Part shown: piece by piece, positions 25,302 to 33,451 of the stretch | Layout of the letters: every line of letters begins with the position of its first letter | Numbering within the stretch: the first letter of the stretch is position 1 | Assembly: GCF_014982725.1 (NCBI RefSeq) | Contig: NZ_JADCJZ010000001.1 | Coordinates: forward strand, 620,001 to 684,000 | Source of the DNA: Thermophilibacter gallinarum | GTDB taxonomy: Bacteria > Actinomycetota > Coriobacteriia > Coriobacteriales > Atopobiaceae | DNA length: 64,000 nucleotides | Direction of reading: 5' to 3' | Position numbers and translations under genes: made by a program | The notes under the pieces: model-generated | What the model saw: the letters and a program-made list of their open reading frames with translations, nothing else | Database searches by the model: none | Told to the model about the DNA's origin: nothing

Positions 25302-25474
25302 CTCCCTGTTCCGCCCCTAGTGTAGCGCACGCGGCGCACGCGGCGGGAGATCGCCGCCCCGACGCGCGCCGCTAGCCGAACGCAGCGCGCTGTTCGCCCG
25401 TGTCGTTGGGCCGCGCTCCCGGGCTCCCCATACGATTGAGGCAACGAAAACCGCGACGGGGGAGGAATGCCCAG

Positions 25475-26080
25475 ATGACACGGGACGAACTGGCGGCGCG
25501 GCTGCTTCACGGCTGCATGGAGGTCATCTCGGCCGAGGCCGAGCTGACCGAGATTGACTCGCGCTTCGGGGACGCCGACCACGGGATCACCATGTCCAAG
25601 ATCGCCTCCGCGATCAGCAGCTCCGTGGCCGGCGCCAACGGCACCGTCCAGCAGATGCTCGACGACGCGGCGATGTCCGTGATGGTGCTCAACGGCGGCA
25701 GCGCCGTGCCGCTGTGGAACACCTGGCTCGACGGCCTGCAGGAGGCGGCGCCCGACTCCAGCGAGGTCACGGTCGAGCAGCTCAAGGCCATGTTCGCCAA
25801 CGCCCTCGAGGAGCTCTCCGACATGAGCGGGGCGCAGGTGGGCGACAAGACGATGATGGACGCGCTGATCCCGGCGAGCGAGGCCATCGCCGCCTGCACC
25901 GGAGACGAGCTCGACCTCTTCGACGAGGCCGCGGAGGCCGCCGAGGCGGGGGCCGAGAACAGCAGGAACTTCCCGTCGAAGTTCGGCCGCGCCAAGAGCT
26001 ACGGCGACAAGACCATCGGCACGCCCGACGCGGGCGCGGTCTCGATGGCACGGTTCTTCAAGGGGCTCGCGGAGGCGTAG
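25475..26080 (+). CDS. dhaL: Dihydroxyacetone kinase subunit DhaL-like
   Basis: 201 residues. EIDSRFGDADHGITMSK (~25-41) is the DhaL nucleotide-metal motif whose Asp residues hold Mg-ADP, and GAQVGDKTMMDALIPA is the second conserved region. DhaL transfers phosphate to the substrate bound by DhaK. The start at 25475 follows GGGGGAGGA. The gene order L-K is the reverse of the usual K-L-M, and no DhaM is present; an ATP-using form or a distant PTS donor is possible. The preferred substrate could be another ketose such as erythrulose. Confidence 0.88.
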   Translation: MTRDELAARLLHGCMEVISAEAELTEIDSRFGDADHGITMSKIASAISSSVAGANGTVQQMLDDAAMSVMVLNGGSAVPLWNTWLDGLQEAAPDSSEVTVEQLKAMFANALEELSDMSGAQVGDKTMMDALIPASEAIAACTGDELDLFDEAAEAAEAGAENSRNFPSKFGRAKSYGDKTIGTPDAGAVSMARFFKGLAEA

Positions 26081-26117
26081 CGCCCGAGCGGACAGACGAC
26101 TGAGAGGAGCACGGACC

Positions 26118-27113
26118 ATGATGAAGAAGTTCATCAACGCGCAGGAGACCATCACCGACGAGGAGCTCGAGGGCTTCGCGCTGGCCTACGGCGACATCCT
26201 CACCGTCGACGGCCACACCGTGGTGAGCCGCGCCCTCGAGGGCGCCGACCGCGTGACGATCGTCACCTACGGCGGCTCCGGCCACGAGCCCGCCCAGAAG
26301 GGCTTCGTGGGCCCGGGCATGCTGGACGTCCAGGTCGACGGAGACATCTTCGCGGCTCCCAACGGCATGGCGGTCTTCGAGGCCCTGAAGCTCGCCGACA
26401 AGGGCCACGGCGTCCTGCTGCTCACGCTCAACTACGCCGGCGACCAGCTGGCGGGCAAGCAGGCCATGAAGCTCGCCCAGAAGGCGGGCCTGAACGTCCG
26501 CCAGGTCGTGACGGGCGAGGAGATCCGCTACGACCCGGAGGGCGAGGACAACCAGCGCGGTCTCGCCGGCTGCGTGCCCCTCTACCACATCGTCGCCGCG
26601 GCGGCCGCCGAGGGCAAGAGCCTCGACGAGGTGGCCGAGATCGCGGAGCGCTACGCCGCGAGCATGGCCTCCATCACCGTCAAGAGCACCGACGCCACGC
26701 ACCCGCAGAACGGCATGTCCTTCGGTGACCTGGGCGAGACGGACCAGATGGAGATCGGCGCGGGCCAGCACGGCGAGGGCGGCGGCGTCCGCGTCCCGAT
26801 GGCCTCCTCCGCCGAGACGATCGGCCTCATCGCCCCCAAGTTGGTGGAGGCCACGGGCCTCGCCTCCGGCGACAAGGCCTTCGTCATGATCAACGGCTGC
26901 GGCGCCACGACGATGATGGAGATGCTCATCCTGTTCAAGGACGCCGTGAGGTACCTGAACGAGCGGGGCGTCGAGGTCGTGGCCAGCATGGTGGGCGAGA
27001 TCCTCACGGTCCAGGAGTCCGGCGGCTTCCAGATGAACGTCGCCAAGTGGGACGACGAGTTCTGCCGCCTGTGGGCCGCGCCCGCCCACACGCCCGTCTT
27101 CTTCAAGGAGTAG
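26118..27113 (+). CDS. dhaK: Dihydroxyacetone kinase subunit DhaK-like
   Basis: 331 residues. GGSGHEPAQKGFVGPGMLD (~55-73) has the substrate-site His, NYAGD (~112) the Asp, and EIGAGQHGEGG (~215) the His that covalently holds the ketose. It binds dihydroxyacetone-like substrates and accepts phosphate from DhaL, 37 bp upstream. RBS GAGAGGAG lies before the ATG at 26118. A small VOC-like gene follows, giving a three-gene unit. Confidence 0.9.
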   Translation: MMKKFINAQETITDEELEGFALAYGDILTVDGHTVVSRALEGADRVTIVTYGGSGHEPAQKGFVGPGMLDVQVDGDIFAAPNGMAVFEALKLADKGHGVLLLTLNYAGDQLAGKQAMKLAQKAGLNVRQVVTGEEIRYDPEGEDNQRGLAGCVPLYHIVAAAAAEGKSLDEVAEIAERYAASMASITVKSTDATHPQNGMSFGDLGETDQMEIGAGQHGEGGGVRVPMASSAETIGLIAPKLVEATGLASGDKAFVMINGCGATTMMEMLILFKDAVRYLNERGVEVVASMVGEILTVQESGGFQMNVAKWDDEFCRLWAAPAHTPVFFKE

Positions 27114-27166
27114 GTCGAGCTCGCGGCTCTTCTCGCCGTGCGCGGAAATCAGGTCAGGAGGCTCAC

Positions 27167-27490
27167 ATGTCAGCCGAGTACATGCACGTAGGCATCCCCG
27201 TCCTCAACAAGAAGCCCAACATGGTCTACAACGAGTGGGGCGGCTTCTGGGTGAACGAGAGCGTGGACGAGTACGACTACAAGATCGAGTACCTCAAGTT
27301 CGAGGAGGGCACGCGCTTCCCGGAGATCCTCTCCAAGCAGCCGCACGTGGCGTATCGCGTGGACGACATCGAGCCCTACATGATGGACGCCGACCGCACG
27401 ATCTTCGGGCCGGAGCGCGTGGGGGACAACGTCCGTCTCGCCTTCGTGATCAAGGATGACGCTATCATCGAGCTGTACGAGGAGAAGTAG
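27167..27490 (+). CDS. Small VOC/glyoxalase-like protein
   Basis: 107 residues beginning MSAEYMHVGIPVLNKKPNMVYNEWGGFWV, which resembles one vicinal-oxygen-chelate module (HxGI start, then HVAYRVDDIEPYM, ending AFVIKDDAIIELYEE). His7 and the C-terminal Glu could bind metal. It follows dhaLK after 53 bp and has its own AGGTCAGGAGG RBS, so it may isomerise or detoxify a ketose or triose intermediate. Function inferred from fold and context only. Confidence 0.6.
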   Translation: MSAEYMHVGIPVLNKKPNMVYNEWGGFWVNESVDEYDYKIEYLKFEEGTRFPEILSKQPHVAYRVDDIEPYMMDADRTIFGPERVGDNVRLAFVIKDDAIIELYEEK

Positions 27491-27504
27491 CGAGAGGGGT
27501 TCGC

Positions 27505-27842
27505 ATGGCGGTTCCGGGCAAGGCAGGCCGCGTCATCGTGGGAATCATCGGGTCGCCGTGATCGCGGCGGGCGTGGTCATGGAGTTCGACCCGTTCGGGA
27601 GCAACGTCCCCGAGGGGGTGGACACCGACGCGACCGAGGTCCGCAGCGTCACCATGAGCGGCGAGAACAACGAGGTCGTCGACTACAACGACGTCCTCTA
27701 CGAGCTCGCCCCCGAGAACGCCGAGGTGTTCGTGCTCGAGGACGGCGTCACGCGCCAGTTCATCTCGCGTGACCGCAACACCCTGTGGATCACCGAGGAC
27801 ACGACCGAGAGGATCGGCGTGGGGGACGCGGAGACGGAGTAG
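27505..27842 (+). pseudogene. Small membrane-anchored protein with a frameshift
   Basis: From ATG 27505 (RBS GAGAGGGG) the frame reads MAVPGKAGRVIVGIIG and then hits TGA at 27559. One frame over, it continues VAVIAAGVVMEFDPFGSNVPEG... to TAG at 27842. Inserting one G in the GGG run near 27550 restores a continuous ~112-residue protein with one transmembrane helix (RVIVGIIGVAVIAAGVVM) and an acidic extracytoplasmic domain. No family is recognised. It is either a real single-base deletion or a homopolymer sequencing error. Confidence 0.65.
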
Positions 27843-27869
27843 CCCCCGCGCCCCGGCGCCCAGGCGCCC

Positions 27870-29783
27870 CTAGCGAAGCCACCATCTGAAGTCCCAGCTC
27901 GGGAGCTCAAAGGTCTCGAGCTGGGACTTCTTTCCCGTCACGAGGTCGACGTACTCGGCGCGCTCCGGCATCCAGACGGTCCGGTCCTCGTCGGAGAAGT
28001 TGAAGACCGCGTGCAGGGTCCTGCCGCCCAGGCGCCGCTCCACCCACAGGATCGCCGGGTCGCCGTAGCCCACGACGCGCACCTCCGCGTCCGCCCCGAA
28101 GACCTCCTCGCCGCGACGGATGCCCTCGAGGGCCCGGAGCGCGTCGTAGAGGCGCTGCTGGACGGTGCCGGGCTCATCGACGCGGTCCACGAGCGCCCAG
28201 TCGAAGCGGCCGCGGTGAATGTAGCGGGAGTCGTCCACTCGCTCGGGGTCGTCGTGGTAGGAGTAGTCGTTCACCTGGCCGACCTCGTCGCCGCTGTAGA
28301 CGATCGGCAGGCCGGACTGGGTGAGCAGGTAGGCGTGGAGCATGACGTCCTTGCGGATGGCCACGTCCATGGCGTCCGCGTCGCCCTCGAAGCCCGCGGC
28401 CTCGATGCCGCACATGGAGGCCGTGGTGGCGCAGAAGCGGGCGTCGCCGGTCACGGGGTCGGCGTTGTAGAGCTCGCCGCGGCTGACGCTGCCCTCGGTG
28501 TGCCCCTGGAAGTAGGCGTTGAGGTAGCGCTTGTGCGGCACCTCCTCCATGCCCCAGTCGGAGAGCGTGGCGTAGTCGAGGCCCCAGCCGACGTCGTCGT
28601 GGCAGCGCAGGTAGTTGAGGAAGGTGTAGGCGCGCGGCAGGCCGCAGACGGCCTCGAGCTGGCGGCGCAGCAGGCGCGTGTCGCGGCAGGCCACGCTGTT
28701 CCAGGTGGTCGCCATCGTCGTGACGTTGTAGAGCATGTGGCACTCGGGCTTCTCGACGGTGCCGAAGTAGGGCACGACCTCCACCGGCGCCATGACGACC
28801 TCGCCGAGAAGGACGATGCCCGGGCAGACGACCTCCGAGATCATGCGCATCATGCGCACGATCGTGTGGACCTGCGGGAGGTTGCGGCAGTTGGTGCCGA
28901 GCTGCTTCCAGATGTAGGGCACGGCGTCGATGCGGATGACGTCCATGCCCTGGTTGGCCAGGTAGAGGAAGTTGTACATCATCTCGTTGAAGACGCGCGG
29001 GTTCTTGTAGTTGAGGTCCCACTGGTAGGGGTAGAACTGCGTCATCACGGACTGGCCGAGCTCCGGCAGGTAGGTGAAGTGGCCCGGCGCGGTGGTGGGG
29101 AAGACCTGGGGCACGTCGCGCGTGTAGCGGTCGATGAGGGCCTGGTCGCCGGTGAAGAAGTAGCGGCTCATGTACTCGCCCTCGCCGGCGCGGGCGCGCC
29201 GCGCCCACTCGTGCTCGTCGGAGGTGTGGTTCATGACGAAGTCCATGCAGAGGCTGATGCCGCGCTCGTGGCACCTCTCGGCGAGGCGTGCGAGGTCCTC
29301 CATCGTGCCCAGCTCGGGCTTGACGCGGCGGAAGTCGGAGACCGCGTAGCCGCCGTCGGAGCGGCTGCGGTCGGCGGGCGTGTCCAGGAAGGGCATGAGG
29401 TGGAGGTAGTTGACCCCGGTCTGATCCAGGTAGTCCAGACGGTCCTCCACGCCGCGGAGGTTGCCGGCGAAGTTGTCGATGTACATCTGCATGCCGAGAA
29501 GGTCGCGGTCCCGATACCACGCGCGCCCCTCGCGCCGGGCGTCGAGGGCCTTGAGGGGCTCCGGGCGCTCGTCGTAGAAGGCCTTCATCTGGTCGCAGAG
29601 CTCGGCGAACATGGCGCCGTTGTCGTAGAGCTCCATGTAGAGCCAGCGCAGCTCGTCGTGGTGGCGGCGCAGGCGGCGGAGGAACTCGGCGTCGTCGTGC
29701 GCGCGCTCCGCTGAGCGGGCGAGCGGCTGACGGGTGCGGCGCGGGCGCTGCGGCGCGGGCGCGACGTTCTTCTCGTTTGTCAT
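27870..29783 (-). CDS. Amylosucrase (GH13)
   Basis: 637 residues, the length of known amylosucrases. The domain order is a helical N-domain (~1-90), then a (beta/alpha)8 barrel from MQMYIDNFAGNLRG. Catalytic residues are the nucleophile Asp in VIRIDAVPYIWK, the acid/base Glu in LLGEVV and the Asp in CHDDVGWG. GTMEDLARLAERCHERGISLCMDFVMNHTSDEHEWA is diagnostic. It splits sucrose and builds alpha-1,4-glucan, releasing fructose for the fructokinase. There is no signal peptide, so it is cytosolic. The start at 29783 follows GAGAGGTG, with a candidate operator just upstream. Confidence 0.88.
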   Translation of the reverse strand: MTNEKNVAPAPQRPRRTRQPLARSAERAHDDAEFLRRLRRHHDELRWLYMELYDNGAMFAELCDQMKAFYDERPEPLKALDARREGRAWYRDRDLLGMQMYIDNFAGNLRGVEDRLDYLDQTGVNYLHLMPFLDTPADRSRSDGGYAVSDFRRVKPELGTMEDLARLAERCHERGISLCMDFVMNHTSDEHEWARRARAGEGEYMSRYFFTGDQALIDRYTRDVPQVFPTTAPGHFTYLPELGQSVMTQFYPYQWDLNYKNPRVFNEMMYNFLYLANQGMDVIRIDAVPYIWKQLGTNCRNLPQVHTIVRMMRMISEVVCPGIVLLGEVVMAPVEVVPYFGTVEKPECHMLYNVTTMATTWNSVACRDTRLLRRQLEAVCGLPRAYTFLNYLRCHDDVGWGLDYATLSDWGMEEVPHKRYLNAYFQGHTEGSVSRGELYNADPVTGDARFCATTASMCGIEAAGFEGDADAMDVAIRKDVMLHAYLLTQSGLPIVYSGDEVGQVNDYSYHDDPERVDDSRYIHRGRFDWALVDRVDEPGTVQQRLYDALRALEGIRRGEEVFGADAEVRVVGYGDPAILWVERRLGGRTLHAVFNFSDEDRTVWMPERAEYVDLVTGKKSQLETFELPSWDFRWWLR

Positions 29784-29804
29784 GTGCGGGACACCTCTCT
29801 GACT

Positions 29805-29816
29805 GGAAACGTTCTC
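29805..29816. promoter_or_regulatory. Candidate LacI-type operator upstream of amylosucrase
   Basis: GGAAACGTTCTC, a CG-centred near-palindrome 21 bp before the amylosucrase start, the same relative position as the site at fructokinase. Confidence 0.45.
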
Positions 29817-30002
29817 ACATCCAAGGGCATTGTAGGACGCGCGTCGCCCGCGTGCCCGCCCAATCCCGTGAGCGTGCCCCGGCGTCGCCGAACGCATACG
29901 GCGCTGTTCAACCAAGCGTTTACAGCGACGGTTACCAAAGGTTAATCATCGGGCATGTGCAAACATTAAAAGGCTCTAGGTTGAGAGAATGCCGGGAGGG
30001 TC

Positions 30003-30890
30003 ATGAACATCAAGCAGGTCAGATACGTCTGCGCCATCGTGGACCTGGGGAGCTTCTCCGCCGCCGCCGCGCGGGAGGGCGTCTCCGTGCAGGCGGTCTC
30101 CAAGGCCATGGCTGAGCTCGAGGGCGCCCTCGGCGAGCCCCTCTTCGAGCGTCGCAGCGCGGGCGTCACACCGACCCCGCTCGGCCGCGCCTTCTCGACG
30201 CGCGCCAGGCGCGTGCTCGACGAGTGGGAAGCGCTCGAGCGCTTCGCAAGCGCGCCGGCCGTCGTCGCTAACTCGCCTTTCCGCATGGGGTTCTGCTGCC
30301 CCGCTTACCCGGGGGTCGACCGGCTCGTCCGCCTGATCTCAACGGTGACGGACAAGGTGCTCGGCCGTCGCGTCGAAGTCGAGCTGCTGGACTGCACCGA
30401 GGGGCTCGACGTGCTCCGCGCCAGGCGCGTGGACGGCCTCATCACCGTGGGCGCGCTCGAGGCGGACGACGTGGCGTGCACCCCGCTCGGCACCGTCTCC
30501 TCCGACGTCCTCGTCCCGCTGAACCACCCGCTCGCCGCCAAGAGCGAGATCACGCTCGACGAGCTCGCGGACTACCCCGTGCTCTACCCCTGCAACTTCG
30601 ACCACTACTGCCATGCCGTGGTGGATGAGTACCTCAGACGCGGCCTGCGCTCAGAGATCGTCCGCTGCTCGGTGGGCGACGCGGTCCCCGAGCCCGTCAC
30701 CGACGGGCGGTGCTACTCGTTCATCTTCGTCGGCAACATCACGGGTGCGCCCGAAGGCTACGTCATCCGCCCGCTCGTCCGCAGCGATGCCCTGTCGGTG
30801 CCCATCTGCCTCTCGACGCTGCGCGGCCCCGGCGGGCTCGACCTCGCCTCCTTCCGGCGCTCCCTCGCGCGCCTGAGCCTCTTCGGCTAG
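30003..30890 (+). CDS. LysR-family transcriptional regulator
   Basis: 295 residues. The N-terminal HTH (MNIKQVRYVCAIVDLGSFSAAAAREGVSVQAVSKAMAELE) is followed by a LysR effector-binding domain (~90-290). It diverges from amylosucrase across a 219-bp gap. No further target is evident and the ligand is unknown. Confidence 0.88.
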   Translation: MNIKQVRYVCAIVDLGSFSAAAAREGVSVQAVSKAMAELEGALGEPLFERRSAGVTPTPLGRAFSTRARRVLDEWEALERFASAPAVVANSPFRMGFCCPAYPGVDRLVRLISTVTDKVLGRRVEVELLDCTEGLDVLRARRVDGLITVGALEADDVACTPLGTVSSDVLVPLNHPLAAKSEITLDELADYPVLYPCNFDHYCHAVVDEYLRRGLRSEIVRCSVGDAVPEPVTDGRCYSFIFVGNITGAPEGYVIRPLVRSDALSVPICLSTLRGPGGLDLASFRRSLARLSLFG

Positions 30891-30935
30891 GGCTCTCGGG
30901 CGGACGCTTCCGCCGCAACCCAAACGCAACCGCCC

Positions 30936-30961
30936 GTTGCGCGATAGGTGGTGGGCGCAAC
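30936..30961. promoter_or_regulatory. Dyad at the promoter of the membrane HTH gene
   Basis: GTTGCGC (30936-30942) inverted as GCGCAAC (30955-30961), 14 bp upstream of a TACAGT -10 candidate (30975-30980). The position and symmetry suit an operator, possibly for the adjacent HTH protein itself. Confidence 0.45.
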
Positions 30962-31008
30962 TGCGTCGCTCGGCTACAGTGGGGCAAAGTCGGCGAAGGG
31001 AGGGCGTC

Positions 31009-31377
31009 ATGATCTATGGAATGGGGCCGATGGAGATCGCGATAGTCCTGATTCCGATCCTCCTTGGCAGGGTGGTGCCCTGGGTCCTTTTCATCGTGCT
31101 GGTGGTCCTCGCCATCCGCTGGTTCCTGCGGCAGGAGAAGGCCGACAAGAGCCCCGAGACCGTGGCCGCGCGCCGCTCGCTCGGCGAGGTGCTACGTGAG
31201 CGTCGCGAGGGCTGCAAGATGACGCAGGAGCTCGTGGCCGAGAAGCTCGGCGTGAGCCGACAGGCCGTGTCCAAGTGGGAGCAGGGCGCGTCCGAGCCGT
31301 CCACCACGAACCTCGTGAAGCTCGCGCGCCTCTACGGCGTGGACCCCGCCGACCTGCTGCGCGAGGTCGAGGGATAG
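31009..31377 (+). CDS. Membrane-anchored Xre-type HTH regulator with TatA-like N-terminus
   Basis: 122 residues. Residues 1-44 form one or two hydrophobic segments (MIYGMGPMEIAIVLI..., then VPWVLFIVLVVLAIRWFL). Residues ~62-118 are an HTH_3 domain (MTQELVAEKLGVSRQAVSKWEQG). It should be a DNA-binding protein tethered to the membrane. The first 14 residues match the TatA encoded at 50849 at 10 positions, and the start regions match at DNA level too. Start at 31009 with GAAGGGAGG. Confidence 0.85.
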   Translation: MIYGMGPMEIAIVLIPILLGRVVPWVLFIVLVVLAIRWFLRQEKADKSPETVAARRSLGEVLRERREGCKMTQELVAEKLGVSRQAVSKWEQGASEPSTTNLVKLARLYGVDPADLLREVEG

Positions 31378-31434
31378 CGGCCGCGCACTCTCGGGTATAA
31401 CGAACGAGACGGACCCACCCGAGAGGAGCGCATC

Positions 31435-31956
31435 ATGAACGAGGTCATCAGGGCCATGGAGGAGCGCCGCAGCGTGCGCGCCTACACCGACGAGGTCCCG
31501 AGCACAGAGCAGATCGAGACCGTGGTCGAGGCCGGGCTCTGGGCGGCGAGCGGCATGGGCCAGCAGGACCCCATCATCGTCGCGGTCACGAACCGCGAGC
31601 TGCGCGACCGGCTCTCCGCCATGAACGCAGGGATAATCGGCGATCCCGACCGCGACCCGTTCTACGGCGCGCCGGTCGTCCTCGTGGTGCTCGCCCCGCG
31701 CGACCAGCGCAACCGCGTCTACGACGGCAGCCTCGTGATGGGCAACCTCATGCTCGCCGCGCACGCGCTCGGCCTGGGCAGCTGCTGGATCCACCGCGCC
31801 CGCGAGGAGTTCGACACGCCCGAGGGCAAGGCCATCCTCGCAGGGCTGGGCATCGAGGGCGACTACGAGGGAATCGGCCACTGCATCCTGGGGTACCCCG
31901 CGGAGGTTCCCGATCCCAAGCCGCGCCGCGAGGGCCGCGTGTTTCTCGCCGAGTAG
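31435..31956 (+). CDS. Nitroreductase family protein
   Basis: 173 residues. The N-terminal AMEERRSVRAYTDEVPS is the FMN-binding nitroreductase signature, with LVMGNLMLAAHALGLGSCWIH and CILGYPAE further on. It is probably an FMN-dependent NAD(P)H oxidoreductase acting in the cytosol; the substrate is unknown. RBS GAGAGGAG precedes the ATG, with a TATAAC -10 candidate at 31396-31401. Confidence 0.88.
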   Translation: MNEVIRAMEERRSVRAYTDEVPSTEQIETVVEAGLWAASGMGQQDPIIVAVTNRELRDRLSAMNAGIIGDPDRDPFYGAPVVLVVLAPRDQRNRVYDGSLVMGNLMLAAHALGLGSCWIHRAREEFDTPEGKAILAGLGIEGDYEGIGHCILGYPAEVPDPKPRREGRVFLAE

Positions 31957-32016
31957 GCGTCGCGCGGGCGGTTCGCGTCTGCTGCACCTGTCGTGGGCTC
32001 GTCGGCGCCCCTCGTG

Positions 32017-32251
32017 CTTAAGAATTCGGGGTAGTTGTAGTGTCCGGTCGTCTGGACGCTTATGAATCTGGGGTTGTTGTACCCCGCCGAGGGCACCCCA
32101 TCGTCGAGAAGTGCCGTCCCGTAGCGACTAGCTGCGGTTTTTTCGGCGAGAAGTACTTCTCGCCACGGGGAGCGGTGCCAGAGCCTACAACTACCCCGAA
32201 TTCGTAAGCGCTCGAATGAGGCGAGCCTACAACAACCCCGAAAGCTTAAGC
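32017..32251. repeat. Mirror-image repeat array, type II (2 forward + 2 inverted)
   Basis: Two forward copies of a ~24-bp unit (CTTAAGAATTCGGGGTAGTTG and CTTATGAATCTGGGGTTGTTG) begin at 32017 and 32059, 42 bp apart. Two inverted copies (TACAACTACCCCGAATTC..., TACAACAACCCCGAAAGC...) begin at 32186 and 32228, also 42 bp apart. Between the halves, at 32145-32164, lies the perfect 20-bp palindrome GGCGAGAAGTACTTCTCGCC. The unit is unrelated in sequence to type I but has the same forward-then-inverted plan and nearly the same period. The rest of the gap 31957-32401 holds no gene. Confidence 0.88.
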
Positions 32252-32401
32252 GTCACCTCGTGTGGGGCCGGCGGTCATCCGCGGGGTTATGCGTTCCCTC
32301 CACAGGGACGTGCTTTCCGCCCGCAGGCACGGGCGTTCTGCTAGCCTAGGAAGGCGCCGGGCTCTTCTCGGCGTCTTTTCCTTTGACGGGAGTGAGCATT
32401 C

Positions 32402-33364
32402 GTGGATCTCAGCCAGGCCATAGACTGCGCGAGCGCCCTCGTGTTCCCGGGGTTCCTCACCGACGACGCGTCGCTCTCCGCGGAGCGTGCGCGCAACGAG
32501 GACGCCCTGGTCACGCTCATGGGTGCCTGGCGCGAGGCGCCGGCGGGCAAGGAGCCCTGCGCCTTCGACCTCATCCGCTCGCTCGCCGACCGCAACCGCG
32601 ACCTCTGCGACCGCTACGGCATCGAGCGCCTGCGCAACGTCAACGTCTCCACGCTCGCTCGCTCCCTCTCGAACGAGGACCTGATCCATGCCGTCGCCGT
32701 GCTCCAGCATCGGCGTGACGCGCAGGTGGCGCGACTCGCCGGACCGGACGCGCGCGACCTCAACGTGGCGTGGGTGGACGCGCCGGTCTCGGGCATGGTC
32801 GTGGGCATCGACATCGAGACCACCGACCGCGATCCCGCGCGCGGCTACATCATCAACGTGGGCCTCGAGTTCATGACCGTGGGCCCCGACGCGCGGCCGC
32901 ACGACCCCTTTGCCGGCTATTTCGGCCTGCCCGAGATGTACGCCGAGAAGGGCGTGCCGCTCGCGGACATCCATAGGATCTCGTGGTCCGACCTGGAGGG
33001 CAAGCGGCCGTTCCGCGAGGACAGCCAGGCCCAGGCAGCGCTTCTCGCCGCCCTCACCGCCTACCCGTACATGGCCCACAACGCCGCGTTCGAGGACTCG
33101 TGGTTCATGCTGCACATCGACGGCTACGCCGAGGCGCGCAAGGCCGGGCGCGTGGTGCCCATCGACACGCGCGACATCTGCCGTCGCGTGGACCCCGAGA
33201 CCAAGACGCTCCCGCATGAGCAGCGACCCGCCTCGCTCGAGAGCTGGGCGCGCCGGCGCGGCACGCTCAAGGCAGGGGAGTCCGAGCGGCACCTCGGCCT
33301 CGACGACGTGGAGCTCATGCTGGCCACGGTCCAGGCGGAGTTCGCCGCGCGCAACATGCTGTAG
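32402..33364 (+). CDS. DEDDh 3'-5' exonuclease-like protein
   Basis: 320 residues, GTG start. After a helical N-terminal region (~1-130), the exonuclease domain shows ExoI GIDIETTDRDP (~137), ExoII YMAHNAAFEDSW (~222) and ExoIII HLGLDDVELM (~298), matching the DnaQ/epsilon superfamily. It could act in DNA repair or RNA maturation. The start is uncertain because the RBS (CGGGAG) is weak. It is followed by a bidirectional terminator. Confidence 0.78.
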   Translation: MDLSQAIDCASALVFPGFLTDDASLSAERARNEDALVTLMGAWREAPAGKEPCAFDLIRSLADRNRDLCDRYGIERLRNVNVSTLARSLSNEDLIHAVAVLQHRRDAQVARLAGPDARDLNVAWVDAPVSGMVVGIDIETTDRDPARGYIINVGLEFMTVGPDARPHDPFAGYFGLPEMYAEKGVPLADIHRISWSDLEGKRPFREDSQAQAALLAALTAYPYMAHNAAFEDSWFMLHIDGYAEARKAGRVVPIDTRDICRRVDPETKTLPHEQRPASLESWARRRGTLKAGESERHLGLDDVELMLATVQAEFAARNML

Positions 33365-33397
33365 GTCCGCGCGCACGTCCCTCTCGTCACGAGAAAA

Positions 33398-33421
33398 GGC
33401 GGGGCCCCGAGGGGTCCCGCC
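33398..33421. terminator. Bidirectional terminator between exonuclease and pfkA
   Basis: GGCGGGGCCCC / GGGGTCCCGCC stem. On the minus strand it is followed by TTTTCTCG, so it mainly serves pfkA; on the plus strand TTCG follows. Confidence 0.8.
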
Positions 33422-33451
33422 TTCGTGTCTGAGCGGTGTGGGGGGAGGGCG

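Noticed and set aside
25475-27490. Complete PTS-type DhaKLM system
   Set aside because: No DhaM is encoded next to dhaL-dhaK, and the HPr-like protein at 22323 cannot be assumed to replace it.
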